NCBI GenBank assembly: GCA_001786575.1 | Contig: MFRW01000011.1 | Span: 557-64,556, forward strand | From: Candidatus Moranbacteria bacterium RIFCSPHIGHO2_01_FULL_55_24 | Lineage (GTDB): Bacteria; Patescibacteria; Paceibacteria; Moranbacterales; UBA1568 | DNA: 64,000 nt | Direction: 5' to 3' | Shown here: positions 1 to 7,952 of the stretch, one piece after another | How positions within the stretch are numbered: the stretch's first letter is position 1 | How the letters are laid out: the number at the start of each line of letters is the position of its first letter | Translations under genes and position numbers: made by a program | Notes under the pieces: generated by a model | What the model saw: only the letters and a program-made list of their open reading frames with translations | The model's database searches: none | What the model was told of the DNA's origin: nothing

Positions 1-307
<307 letters not shown>

Positions 308-586
308 GATGGATGAGATGGTTACTCTTCCACGCCATCTCGGTGGAAGAGCATTTCCGAAGAAATGTCTCGGTTTTTGGTAGCCGGTGGCTACCGATTT
401 GAAGAGGATCTCCGTCTTTTGTACTTCCGTCTCTCCGTGAGGAGAGATGGAAACAACAAGGACTAACCACAAAAAATTGTGATTATTGCTCTGGTAGAAA
501 TTGTTAAGGTTCTACTCTCTTTCGGTACTTTTTGAGAAAAGTAAAGAGAAACAAAAGCAATCCGGATGTCTCTAGATTGCTTACCT
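308..586 (-). other. rRNA leader with boxA-like element and hairpins
   Basis: This is the transcribed leader of the 16S gene. The minus strand over 498-510 reads ACCTTAACAATTT, close to the boxA antitermination consensus. Inverted repeats that could form hairpins lie at 325-333/343-351 (9 bp), 379-385/389-395 (7 bp, 3-nt loop) and 430-448. The stems nearest the 16S start may serve processing. No coding region is supported here. Confidence 0.6.
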
Positions 587-615
587 AGTATAGGGGGGTT
601 TCCAATCCCTGTCAA
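587..615 (-). promoter_or_regulatory. rRNA promoter (-35 TTGACA, 17 bp, -10 TATACT)
   Basis: On the minus strand TTGACA (610-615) is followed by a 17-bp spacer and TATACT (587-592). This is a near-consensus housekeeping sigma promoter, with transcription expected to begin near 580, upstream of the boxA-like element and the 16S gene. Confidence 0.85.
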
Positions 616-667
616 GGCTTTGCCTGGAGCCGATTCTGGCTTTCCCAAGCCCTGCCGGAAATCCCTC

Positions 668-1171
668 CTATTTCAGCCGATTGTTGATGAAAAGGAGGGA
701 CAGGAGCGGCGTCACCATCCAGAAAATAAGAGCGGCCGGAGAGGCGAAATAGCCGTAAGCTGTAACGGAAATGAAGTCGAGCGCCACCGCCTTCGGCAGG
801 AAGAAGAAGAACGAACTGACGACCAGACCGGTCACCAGGATGCTCGTCACGAAGATACGCCAGAAGAAGTCCGCTCCGACGTTCGAGATATGGATATCGA
901 AGAGACGCTGATCCATCGCCAGAAGGAACAGGAAGAGCAGCGCGAAGATGATCACATTGCTGTAGGAGGCAGACGAGATCCAGTCATGCGGCAGGATAGC
1001 CACGAGCGCCCGCGCGACGTAGACATCGATCAGGACAGAGATGAGTTTGGAACGCCCGAAAACGAATCCGAAGATCAGGCTCAAGCCTACGAAGAGGAGG
1101 AGGAGCGAGAGGTCTCCGGCAAAGTTCTTGGATAGCTCGAAACCGGGGAGAAAAGAAAGGATATCTTCCAT
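668..1171 (-). CDS. Hypothetical polytopic membrane protein
   Basis: A 167-residue, strongly hydrophobic protein with about four predicted membrane helices (roughly residues 20-42, 50-60, 72-88, 105-128 and a last segment at 140-160). I do not recognise a family. It has its own near-consensus promoter at 1190-1218. The start codon lies only about a dozen bases from the expected transcript start, so the 5' leader is very short. It is divergent from the PEGA-domain gene and lies just upstream of the rRNA promoter. Its function is unknown; the coding call rests on length, hydrophobic pattern and the promoter. Confidence 0.75.
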   Translation of the reverse strand: MEDILSFLPGFELSKNFAGDLSLLLLFVGLSLIFGFVFGRSKLISVLIDVYVARALVAILPHDWISSASYSNVIIFALLFLFLLAMDQRLFDIHISNVGADFFWRIFVTSILVTGLVVSSFFFFLPKAVALDFISVTAYGYFASPAALIFWMVTPLLSLLFINNRLK

Positions 1172-1189
1172 AGAGGTATTCTACTCCCC

Positions 1190-1218
1190 AGTCTAGCTTT
1201 CCGGATATCCCCTGTCAA
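1190..1218 (-). promoter_or_regulatory. Promoter of the 167-residue membrane protein gene
   Basis: On the minus strand TTGACA (1213-1218), a 17-bp spacer and TAGACT (1190-1195) precede the start codon at 1171. Confidence 0.7.
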
Positions 1219-1247
1219 AAGGCCGATTCTCCACCTTCCAGGGCTCC

Positions 1248-1276
1248 GTGACGCGCGGCCCGGCTTCCGCTATAAT
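1248..1276 (+). promoter_or_regulatory. Promoter of the PEGA-domain gene
   Basis: GTGACG (1248-1253), a 17-bp spacer and a perfect TATAAT (1271-1276) lie 22 bp before the ATG at 1299. This also argues against the longer reading frame that starts at 1248, inside the promoter. Confidence 0.75.
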
Positions 1277-1298
1277 GGGCGTATATCCACATTTTTCT

Positions 1299-2780
1299 AT
1301 GCAGCGTTTCCGCCCATTGATATTTCTCCTGTTCGTCGCTTTTTTCTTCATTACTGCGGCTCTCGTCCTCTTTTATACCTTCGGCTACCGTTTCAGCCCG
1401 GAACGGGGCGTTTTCGTCTATACCGGGTCGATTACCGTCGATTCCAACCCCCAGAGCGTCAGTATCTCCCTCGATGGCGTCAACGTGCCGGAAAACCGCC
1501 TCGGCATCCTCAATAGCTCGGCGCATATCCCCGGGCTCCCTCCTGGCGAACACTTCGTCGAGGTGACCGCTCCCGGCTACACTACCTGGCAGAAGAAAGC
1601 CGTCGTGGAGAGCGGCCGTTCCACGGAATTCTGGAATGTCCTCCTGACTCCCCAGAACCCCGAGCACATCACCCTGCCCGGCACCGCTTCCGCCATCAAA
1701 GCCTACCCGTCCCCCGACCGCAATATCCTCGCGATCGTCAAGAAGCACGCCGGCGAACTGACCCTCGATGTCTACGACACGAGCAAGCTCTCGGGCGAGC
1801 AGGTTTTCTCCCTTCCGAATGGAGAACTCCTTCCCGACCGGGATGACGGTATCGAATGGTCTTCCGATGGCGAAAGGATTCTCATTCCCCTCCTCGAAAA
1901 CGGCGAGCGGCGCTATTTCGTGGTCGATGTCGGAACCAAGGCTTCTTTCGAACTTCCCCGCCTCACAAAAGACAATCAGCGCAAATACGCCCGCTGGCAC
2001 CCTCGGGATCGCAACATCCTCTTCTACCTCAATGAGGAGAAGCTCTATCAGTTCGATGTCAGCCAGCCGGAAGGCGAAGCCGCGCTCGTCCGGGAAAATA
2101 TCGAGACCTATGACATTTCCTCCCAGTATCTCTACGTCCTGAACGCCTCGAATGGCATCGTCTCGCGCCTGCCGATCAGCGCGAAGCCGGATACCTCCGC
2201 CACCCAGGTGACGACCGCTCCTATCGCGCTCGCTTCGGACGGCTCGTACTCGCTCGTTGTCTACGACGATACGCGCCTGGTTATCTTGGAAAGTACTCTC
2301 GGAGCTTTCTGGCTCTACAACAACCTCGGCAACGCCGCTTCCATTTCTCCGATGCGCGAAGTCCTGCCTTCCGGGGTCCGCGGCACCCAATTCTCCGATG
2401 ATGGCAAGAAAGTGCTCTACTACACCGATACCGAGATTTCCGTCGTCTTCTTGCGCGAATGGGAAGTCCAGCCGGTCCGCGAGGCCGATTCCACCTTCCA
2501 GATCGTGCGTTTTTCCCAGCCTCTCCAGTTCGCCCAATGGACCAAAGACTACGAGCATGTACTCTTCGCTCTGGGCGGAAGCGTCAAGGTGGCCGAGCTC
2601 GATAACCGCGACCGGCGCAATATCCTCGATCTCATCAATTTCGAAAAGCCTCCTCTCCAGATACTCTCGCAGTTCCAGGACAACGCTCTCTACTTCGCCG
2701 AAGAGAAGCCGGAGGGACAAGACGTCCTCATGTACATCCAGTTCCCGGAACCGACCGGGTTCCTCGGCTTCGGACAATAG
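1299..2780 (+). CDS. PEGA-domain, membrane-anchored beta-propeller-like protein
   Basis: A 493-residue protein. It starts with a basic N-terminus and one membrane anchor (about residues 6-28), then a PEGA domain (about 50-115). That domain has the family pattern of a glycine turn, 'PPGEH.V.V.APGY..W' and a basic/aliphatic end. The rest is beta-rich with recurring W-x-P-x-D/N-like blades resembling WD40/TolB-type propellers. PEGA domains are extracytoplasmic carbohydrate- or surface-associated modules, so the bulk is inferred to lie outside the membrane. The start at 1299 was chosen because the -10 box ends at 1276. It is convergent with rpsI across a shared terminator. Substrate and partner are unknown. 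Confidence 0.8.
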   Translation: MQRFRPLIFLLFVAFFFITAALVLFYTFGYRFSPERGVFVYTGSITVDSNPQSVSISLDGVNVPENRLGILNSSAHIPGLPPGEHFVEVTAPGYTTWQKKAVVESGRSTEFWNVLLTPQNPEHITLPGTASAIKAYPSPDRNILAIVKKHAGELTLDVYDTSKLSGEQVFSLPNGELLPDRDDGIEWSSDGERILIPLLENGERRYFVVDVGTKASFELPRLTKDNQRKYARWHPRDRNILFYLNEEKLYQFDVSQPEGEAALVRENIETYDISSQYLYVLNASNGIVSRLPISAKPDTSATQVTTAPIALASDGSYSLVVYDDTRLVILESTLGAFWLYNNLGNAASISPMREVLPSGVRGTQFSDDGKKVLYYTDTEISVVFLREWEVQPVREADSTFQIVRFSQPLQFAQWTKDYEHVLFALGGSVKVAELDNRDRRNILDLINFEKPPLQILSQFQDNALYFAEEKPEGQDVLMYIQFPEPTGFLGFGQ

Positions 2781-2803
2781 AGGCTCTTATCAAGAGAAAA
2801 AGA

Positions 2804-2831
2804 AAAACTCCGGCAGAACCGGAGTTTTTTG
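2804..2831. terminator. Bidirectional rho-independent terminator
   Basis: The stem AACTCCGG/CCGGAGTT has a 5-nt loop. It is preceded by an A-run and followed by a T-run, and lies between the converging PEGA-domain gene and rpsI. Confidence 0.85.
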
Positions 2832-2852
2832 TAGTAGGTATCGAAGCGAAGA

Positions 2853-3389
2853 TTAACGCTTTGACCACTGCGGGCTCTTGCGAGCTTTCTTGAGGCCTGG
2901 CTTCTTGCGCTCGACGGAACGGGCATCGCGGGTCAGGAACCCTGCAGCCTTGAGCGTCGGGCGAAGCAGTTCATCATGCTTCAGGAGTGCCCGAGCAATC
3001 GCGAGCTTGGAGGCATCGGACTGGCCGTTCATCCCTCCGCCGCGCACCAGAAGCGAGACGCGGAAATTGCTCTCGAGGCCTGCGGTCTTGAGCGGGGCCA
3101 GAGCATTCGCTTCCAAAGCGGGGGTACCGAAGTAAGCGCGCGCTTCGCGGTTGTTCACGAGCACCTTCTCCTCGCTTGCGGTCGCGAGCGGGTAGAGACG
3201 CACCTGGGCTACAGCCGTCTTACGGCGTCCGACCGCGTAGAGATAGCGCTCGGCAGGAGCAGCCTTCTTAGCGGGCACAACCTCTTTAACGGCAGCGACT
3301 TTCTTGGTTGCAACAGCCTTTTTGGTTGCGACAGCCTTCTTTTTGGCGGGAGCAGCTTTCTTGATAATGGTCTTCTTGGGTGTTGCCAT
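2853..3389 (-). CDS. rpsI: 30S ribosomal protein S9 with long Lys/Ala N-terminal extension
   Basis: Small-subunit protein whose C-terminal tail reaches the P-site tRNA. The S9 core begins near residue 48 (YAVGRRKTAVAQVRL) and ends in the diagnostic ...KKARKSPQWSKR tail. The family is usually about 130 residues. Here about 47 extra N-terminal residues are made of repeated KKAVATKK-like blocks, similar in style to the H1-like protein at 17.5 kb. It is the last gene of the infA-to-rpsI operon, 4 nt after rplM, and ends before a bidirectional terminator. Confidence 0.97.
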   Translation of the reverse strand: MATPKKTIIKKAAPAKKKAVATKKAVATKKVAAVKEVVPAKKAAPAERYLYAVGRRKTAVAQVRLYPLATASEEKVLVNNREARAYFGTPALEANALAPLKTAGLESNFRVSLLVRGGGMNGQSDASKLAIARALLKHDELLRPTLKAAGFLTRDARSVERKKPGLKKARKSPQWSKR

Positions 3390-3393
3390 AGTA

Positions 3394-3819
3394 TTACTCG
3401 TGGGTCACGTGGATAGTTTTCTTATCATGCTCGCCTCCCTGGTAGATGAACAGACGGCGGAGCATCCGGTCGCGGAGCTTGTTCTTCGGAAGCATGTTGT
3501 AGACAGCCTGGCGGAGCACCTTGCGGGAGTCTTTCTTCAGCTGGTCCTTCAAAGCGATGGAGGTGATGCCGCCTGGGTAGCCGCTGAAACGGTGGTAGAT
3601 CTTGTCGTTCCGCTTGTTACCGGTGACGGCGATGCCGTCCGCATTGATAAGCACCACGAAATCACCGCCGTCGATGTGCGGAGCATAGCTCACCTTGCGC
3701 TTCCCGGAAAGGGTGGTAGCGACTTCGGTCGCCAAGCGTCCGAGCACCTTGCCCTGCGCGTCGAAGAGGTGATATTTGCGGTCGATGTTCTTGGAGCTGA
3801 TGGTCTTCTTGCCTGCCAT
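3394..3819 (-). CDS. rplM: 50S ribosomal protein L13
   Basis: Early-assembly large-subunit protein, 141 residues, the usual family length. Conserved features include the LGRLAT segment near the N-terminus, the D-G-D-F-V-V-x-x-N motif and the GYPGG loop. The start at 3819 (MAGKK...) gives the normal length. A longer frame upstream runs into rplQ and has no L13 similarity. The rplM-rpsI order is the usual bacterial one. Confidence 0.97.
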   Translation of the reverse strand: MAGKKTISSKNIDRKYHLFDAQGKVLGRLATEVATTLSGKRKVSYAPHIDGGDFVVLINADGIAVTGNKRNDKIYHRFSGYPGGITSIALKDQLKKDSRKVLRQAVYNMLPKNKLRDRMLRRLFIYQGGEHDKKTIHVTHE

Positions 3820-3823
3820 AGGA

Positions 3824-4189
3824 TTATACGAATTCAATAATTGCCATCGCTGCGGAATCGCTCTTGCGGTTCTCGGTCTTGGTAATGCGGGTGTAGCCGC
3901 TGTTCCGGCCCTCAAACCGGGCACCGAACTCGCCGACGAGCTTCTCTACCGCGACGAGCGGAAGATGCTTGCGGAGATCGCGGATCATAGCGACCTTCTG
4001 GTTCTCGTCGGTCCGGGCCCGCTTAGCCTTGTTCACCAGCTGGTCGATAAAGTCTTTCATTTCCTTCGCCTTGGCCTCGGTCGTGGAAACACGCTCATGC
4101 AGAACCAGGCTTCCCAACATGGTCTTGAGAAGAGCCCTTCTTTGATTGCTGTTCCGGCTCAATACGCGTCCGGTCTTTCTGTGCTTCAT
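3824..4189 (-). CDS. rplQ: 50S ribosomal protein L17
   Basis: A 121-residue large-subunit protein located near the peptide exit tunnel. The N-terminus MKHRKTGRVLSRNSNQRRAL is diagnostic of L17. It lies between rpoA and rplM as in most bacterial alpha operons, 4 nt before rplM. Confidence 0.98.
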   Translation of the reverse strand: MKHRKTGRVLSRNSNQRRALLKTMLGSLVLHERVSTTEAKAKEMKDFIDQLVNKAKRARTDENQKVAMIRDLRKHLPLVAVEKLVGEFGARFEGRNSGYTRITKTENRKSDSAAMAIIEFV

Positions 4190-4229
4190 AGTACGGTTCT
4201 AGATTCAAATGCCTAGGCGTTTTACTGCC

Positions 4230-5048
4230 CTATGCCTCTTCCTTGGCGGAAGCCTTCTTCTTGCGGACAGTCTTCTTCGGAGTTTCTTTCTCTGCTTCTA
4301 CTTCCACTTCTGCTTCTGCTTCTGCTTCGACTGCGACTGGAGCCTCTTCGGCTGCCACCTCGCTCTCGCCGAGAGAAAGAGCATTGAACTGCTCTACGAG
4401 GATGTCGACGCTCTTCTGATACGCCTCTTCGGGAGTGATGCTGCCATCAGTCACGATCTCGAGCGTGATCTTGTCGAAGTCAGTACGCTTTCCGACACGC
4501 ATGTTCTCGATCTCGTAATTCACGCGCTTCACCGGGGTGTAGATGGCGTCGATAGCGATCTGGCCGATCTCGCGCTCTTCGCGCTCACGGGCTTCTACCG
4601 GCACATAGCCGAGACCCTGGTCGATTTCGATCTCGATCTCGAGCTCGGTCTTCTTGTCAGTGATCGTCGCGATCAGCTGGTCAGGATTGACGATCTCGAC
4701 GTTCGAAGGAGCCTTGATCTGGGCGGCCGTTACCGGGCCCTCGCCCTTGCTCTTGAGCACTACCTTTACCGGCTCGTCGCCGAAAAGCTTGAAGCGCACC
4801 TGCTTTAGGTTCAGGATGATCTGGACTACGTCCTCCAGGACGCCGTCGACCGTCGAGAACTCGTGCGATACGCCGCTGATCTTGATCGACTTGGCTGCAG
4901 CGCCTTCGAGCGAAGACAGGAGCACGCGCCGGAGCGCATTGCCGAGAGTCGTACCATAGCCTGGGAAACATCCGAGAATCTCGAACTTCCCGTGGTGCTC
5001 GCCGAGAGCGGTGTATTTCGGCTTCTGGGGTGAGGTTATTGCTGCCAT
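4230..5048 (-). CDS. rpoA: RNA polymerase alpha subunit lacking the C-terminal domain
   Basis: Alpha dimerises to seed assembly of RNA polymerase. Residues about 10-228 form the complete N-terminal assembly domain, with the conserved GYGTTLGNALRRVLLSS dimer helix. In E. coli a linker and a DNA-binding C-terminal domain follow, to residue 329. Here residues 228-272 are instead a low-complexity acidic Glu/Ala/Val run followed by a basic Lys-rich end. No helix-hairpin-helix-like CTD is present and no frameshift is apparent. Promoter UP-element and alpha-CTD activator contacts should therefore be absent. It sits between rpsD and rplQ in the usual order. Confidence 0.97.
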   Translation of the reverse strand: MAAITSPQKPKYTALGEHHGKFEILGCFPGYGTTLGNALRRVLLSSLEGAAAKSIKISGVSHEFSTVDGVLEDVVQIILNLKQVRFKLFGDEPVKVVLKSKGEGPVTAAQIKAPSNVEIVNPDQLIATITDKKTELEIEIEIDQGLGYVPVEAREREEREIGQIAIDAIYTPVKRVNYEIENMRVGKRTDFDKITLEIVTDGSITPEEAYQKSVDILVEQFNALSLGESEVAAEEAPVAVEAEAEAEVEVEAEKETPKKTVRKKKASAKEEA

Positions 5049-5139
5049 ACTACTTGTGTTGTTTCGGATGAACCGTCGGACCTTTTCTCATGGACGGGCC
5101 ACCGGAAACGTAAATAAGGTAGTTAGTTAATAAATTGGA

Positions 5140-5772
5140 TTACTTGGAATAATACTCGACAACCATCTGCGGATCGACATTGACGCCGATATCGTCACGG
5201 GTCGGAAGGGCGACAATCTTGCCGATTCCCTTGTCCGCGTCGAGCTCGAGCCAATGAGGAACGTCTTTCTTGTTCTTGAGGGTTTCTTCGAGATTCTTGA
5301 AATACATCTTGCCCTGCTTGGAAGCCTTGAGGCTGATGACATCGCCGACATTCACTTCAGCTGAAGGCACGTTCAGACGCTTGCCGTTCACCTCGAACAT
5401 CTTGTGGCTCACCAGCTGGCGGGCCTGGGCGCGCGAAGCGGCGAAACCGAGACGATAGACAGCGTTGTCCAGACGGCGCTCCAAGCGTGAGAGGAGCTGA
5501 TCTCCGGTAATACCCGGAAGTTTCGATGCTTCCTCGAAGTGGTGGCGGAACTGGCGCTCGAATACGCCGTAGAGGCGCTTGATCTTCTGCTTCATAGCCA
5601 GCTGGCGGCCGAATTCGCTCCCGCCGCGAGACGGGGTTTTGCCGTGCATGCCTGGCGCATACGGACGGCGTGTCATAGCACACTTCGGAGAAAGACAACG
5701 GTCTCCCTTCAAGAAGAGCTTTTCACCGGCGCGCCGGCAGAGTTTGCATTTGGAATCGAGGTTTCTTGCCAT
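5140..5772 (-). CDS. rpsD: 30S ribosomal protein S4 (zinc-binding form)
   Basis: A 210-residue 16S-binding assembly protein. Four N-terminal cysteines (C9, C12, C26, C31) form the zinc-binding 'C+' version of the S4 N-terminus, and an S4 RNA-binding domain lies around residues 98-160. It lies between rpsK and rpoA. About 90 nt of non-coding sequence separate it from rpoA, the largest gap in this operon. Confidence 0.98.
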   Translation of the reverse strand: MARNLDSKCKLCRRAGEKLFLKGDRCLSPKCAMTRRPYAPGMHGKTPSRGGSEFGRQLAMKQKIKRLYGVFERQFRHHFEEASKLPGITGDQLLSRLERRLDNAVYRLGFAASRAQARQLVSHKMFEVNGKRLNVPSAEVNVGDVISLKASKQGKMYFKNLEETLKNKKDVPHWLELDADKGIGKIVALPTRDDIGVNVDPQMVVEYYSK

Positions 5773-5781
5773 AATATTCTT

Positions 5782-6252
5782 CTAGATACGACGGGGACGA
5801 CGGGGACGGCAGCCATTGTGCGGCACCGGGGTCACGTCTTTGATAGCGATAAGGGTGAAGCCGTTGTTCGCGAGAGCGCGGATCGCTGCCTCGCGGCCGC
5901 TTCCGACACCTTTCACGAATACTTCGAGTTCATTCACGCCATACTTCTTCACCTTCTCGGTCAGATCTGCGACTACCTGCGTAGCAGCGTACGGAGTCGA
6001 CTTCTTGGCACCCTTGAATCCCATATGGCCGGAGGTGGACCAGCCGAGTACGGCGCCGTTCAGATCGGAGATCGTCACGATGGTGTTGTTGTAGGTGCAC
6101 TTGATATTGGCGCGGCCCTTCAAGATCTGGCGCTTCAGCTTCTTGCGCTTCTTCGGAGCTTCTTCCTCCGGAGCTTGCGCGGAAACAGGAGCCTCGCTCG
6201 TTTCTGTGCCAGTCTCTTCTGCTACTTCAGTTGTCTTCAGTTCTTCTGCCAT
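5782..6252 (-). CDS. rpsK: 30S ribosomal protein S11 with acidic N-terminal extension
   Basis: Platform protein of the small subunit. The S11 core starts near residue 42 and carries the canonical NNTIVTISD, GFKGAKKSTPYAA and HNGCRPRRPRR motifs. The first 40 residues are an extra acidic Glu/Thr/Ala-rich segment followed by a short basic patch; typical S11 is near 129 residues. It is 14 nt after rpsM. Confidence 0.98.
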   Translation of the reverse strand: MAEELKTTEVAEETGTETSEAPVSAQAPEEEAPKKRKKLKRQILKGRANIKCTYNNTIVTISDLNGAVLGWSTSGHMGFKGAKKSTPYAATQVVADLTEKVKKYGVNELEVFVKGVGSGREAAIRALANNGFTLIAIKDVTPVPHNGCRPRRPRRI

Positions 6253-6266
6253 ATTGAGAGGTAGGT

Positions 6267-6656
6267 TTATGTCTTGCTATCCGACTTCTTGCGGCCGCTG
6301 CCCATCGTCTTGCGGACGTTTCCGCGGACGGTACGGGTGTTGGTCTTGGTACGCTGTCCACGGGAAGGAAGACCCTTCTGGTGGCGGGTACCGCGGTAGC
6401 AGCCGATCTCTTTCAAGCGCTTGATATTCTGCTTGATGAGGTGACGGAGCTCGCCTTCGACCCGGTGCTTCTTCTCGATCGCTTCGCGAAGCTTGTTCGC
6501 CTGGACGTCAGTCAGATCTTTGGTGCGGATATTCGGATCGATAGACAGGTCGGCAAGAACCTTCTGGCTCGTAGCAAGACCGACACCATAAATATACGTG
6601 AGGGCGATCTCGACACGCTTGTTATCCGGGATGTTGACACCTGCGATTCTTACCAT
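6267..6656 (-). CDS. rpsM: 30S ribosomal protein S13
   Basis: A 129-residue head protein contacting 16S rRNA and P-site tRNA. The N-terminus MVRIAGVNIPDNKRVEIALTYI and the basic tail GLPSRGQRTKTNTRTVRG are diagnostic. It follows rpmJ by 14 nt, the standard infA-rpmJ-rpsM-rpsK-rpsD-rpoA-rplQ order. Confidence 0.98.
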   Translation of the reverse strand: MVRIAGVNIPDNKRVEIALTYIYGVGLATSQKVLADLSIDPNIRTKDLTDVQANKLREAIEKKHRVEGELRHLIKQNIKRLKEIGCYRGTRHQKGLPSRGQRTKTNTRTVRGNVRKTMGSGRKKSDSKT

Positions 6657-6670
6657 AGTGTTCTTTAGCT

Positions 6671-6784
6671 TTAGCCCTGGCGCTGCTTATGCTTCGGGTT
6701 GGTGCAGATCACGTACACGTTTCCGCGACGGCGCACCACCTTGCAATGGACACAAATTTTTTTTACAGAAGCCCGTACTTTCAT
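6671..6784 (-). CDS. rpmJ: 50S ribosomal protein L36
   Basis: A 37-residue protein, read by hand because it is very short: MKVRASVKKICVHCKVV, then RRRGNVYVICTNPKHKQRQG. The zinc ligands C11, C14, C27 and H32 of the CCCH-type L36 are all present. The ATG is at 6784 and the TAA at 6671-6673, 10 nt after infA and 14 nt before rpsM. Confidence 0.97.
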   Translation of the reverse strand: MKVRASVKKICVHCKVVRRRGNVYVICTNPKHKQRQG

Positions 6785-6794
6785 AGAGAATACT

Positions 6795-7016
6795 TTACTT
6801 TAAGCGCTGCACAATACGGCCTTTCGAAAGGTCATACGGACTCATTTCGATGATGACGCGGTCACCAGGCAGAAGGCGGATGTAGTGGACGCGCATTTTC
6901 CCGGAAATATGCCCTAGAACTTCATGACCGTTATCCAGCTTGACGCGGAACGTGGTGCTGGGAAGCGTTTCGATCACTTCACCCTCAACCCGGATCATAT
7001 CTTTGTTATTGGCCAT
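6795..7016 (-). CDS. infA: Translation initiation factor IF-1
   Basis: IF-1 binds the A site of the 30S subunit during initiation. The protein is 73 residues and a single OB fold, with the typical IRVEGEVIETLPSTTFRV, GHISGKMR and SPYDLSKGRI blocks. The start at 7016 (MANNKDMIR) gives the normal length. An upstream in-frame ATG would add 33 hydrophobic residues unlike the family. It is the first gene of the operon, behind a leader of about 170 nt and a near-consensus promoter. Confidence 0.97.
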   Translation of the reverse strand: MANNKDMIRVEGEVIETLPSTTFRVKLDNGHEVLGHISGKMRVHYIRLLPGDRVIIEMSPYDLSKGRIVQRLK

Positions 7017-7191
7017 ATTGTGGACTGATGTTTGCCTTAAAAATACTCCGCAAGATAAAGAAAGAATGTCTTTAGTAACGCAAAAAAAGAGGAGGTATGG
7101 TTTCGGTAAGCTCATTCAATCCTCGATCCTGTATGCGGCGTTCGCACAACCCTCTTTCGCTTATCTATGCAATTTTTCAAACGTACTTGGC

Positions 7192-7219
7192 ATTGTAGCA
7201 GATAGAAAAGCTTTGTCAA
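7192..7219 (-). promoter_or_regulatory. Promoter of the infA ribosomal operon
   Basis: On the minus strand TTGACA (7214-7219), a 16-bp spacer and TACAAT (7192-7197) precede infA. Transcription from about 7185 leaves a leader of roughly 170 nt before infA, long enough for a regulatory RNA, although I recognise no named motif in it. The promoter lies just after the end of uppS. Confidence 0.85.
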
Positions 7220-7237
7220 GGGCGTATTTCGGGATTC

Positions 7238-7948
7238 CTACTTCCCCAAACGCCGTTCCCGCCAGACGTACTCCAGAACAGCCTCTTCGAGGTCCTCGGG
7301 GCCGAAATCCGGGTAGAGTTTCTCCGAAAAAAAGAGCTGGGCATTGGCGATATCCCACATCATGAAGCCCGCCGAGAGGTGCGGTTCGCCTCCGGTACGG
7401 ACAAGCAGATCGACGGGCGGCAGATCGCGGGTCATGAGCGCCCCTTTGATATCGGCATCGGTGATCGCTATCCCGGACTTGTGTTCGGCTATGAGCCTCT
7501 CTACCGCTTGGCGCATCTCGTCATCCCCGCTGTAGGCCAAGAAGAAATTCAGGCTGTACTGGTCGTAACTCTCGGTGGCCTTCTCGAGCTCTTCGAGAGT
7601 CGCTTTCAGCTGCTTCGGAAACTGCTCTCTCCAGCGGCCGATGACACGGATCCGCACCCGGTCCTTATGGATGTCCTCGTTCGTGAGAAGATCTTGGAAA
7701 TGCTTCGCGTAGATGCGGAGCAGGGCCTGGGTCTCTGCAAGCGGACGTTTGGAAAGATTCTCAAGCGATGATCCCCAGAAAGAGAACGTCTTGATGCCGA
7801 GCTTCCGCGCAGCCCGCACAAGAGCTTCGGTATTCTTCGCGCCGGCTTCGTGCCCTTCCCAGGGTTCTTGGCCGCGCTCTTTGGCCCAGCGACGATTGCC
7901 ATCCGGGATAATCACGACGTGATTCGGTAAAAAAGTATTCTTTTCCAT
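7238..7948 (-). CDS. uppS: Isoprenyl (undecaprenyl) diphosphate synthase
   Basis: A cis-prenyltransferase that condenses isopentenyl diphosphate onto an allylic starter to make the long lipid carrier for cell-wall and glycan synthesis. At 236 residues it has the usual length. The substrate motif is IPDGNRRW (catalytic Asp at residue 16), and the C-terminal RTGGEPHLSAGFMMWD corresponds to the family's RTSGE.RLSNF...W block. The N-R-R-W and GGEPHLSAG variants differ from the E. coli form, so exact chain length is uncertain. It starts 4 nt after the polyprenyl synthase, implying one transcript. Confidence 0.93.
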   Translation of the reverse strand: MEKNTFLPNHVVIIPDGNRRWAKERGQEPWEGHEAGAKNTEALVRAARKLGIKTFSFWGSSLENLSKRPLAETQALLRIYAKHFQDLLTNEDIHKDRVRIRVIGRWREQFPKQLKATLEELEKATESYDQYSLNFFLAYSGDDEMRQAVERLIAEHKSGIAITDADIKGALMTRDLPPVDLLVRTGGEPHLSAGFMMWDIANAQLFFSEKLYPDFGPEDLEEAVLEYVWRERRLGK

Positions 7949-7952
7949 AAAA

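Noticed and set aside
1215..2777. Long open frame antisense to the PEGA-domain gene, and similar long antisense frames across the GC-rich genes (for example 32641-33945, 31664-32713, 49414-51441)
   Set aside because: They lie opposite genes with clear family motifs, have Arg/Asp/Glu-rich composition typical of shadow frames in GC-rich DNA, and lack promoters.
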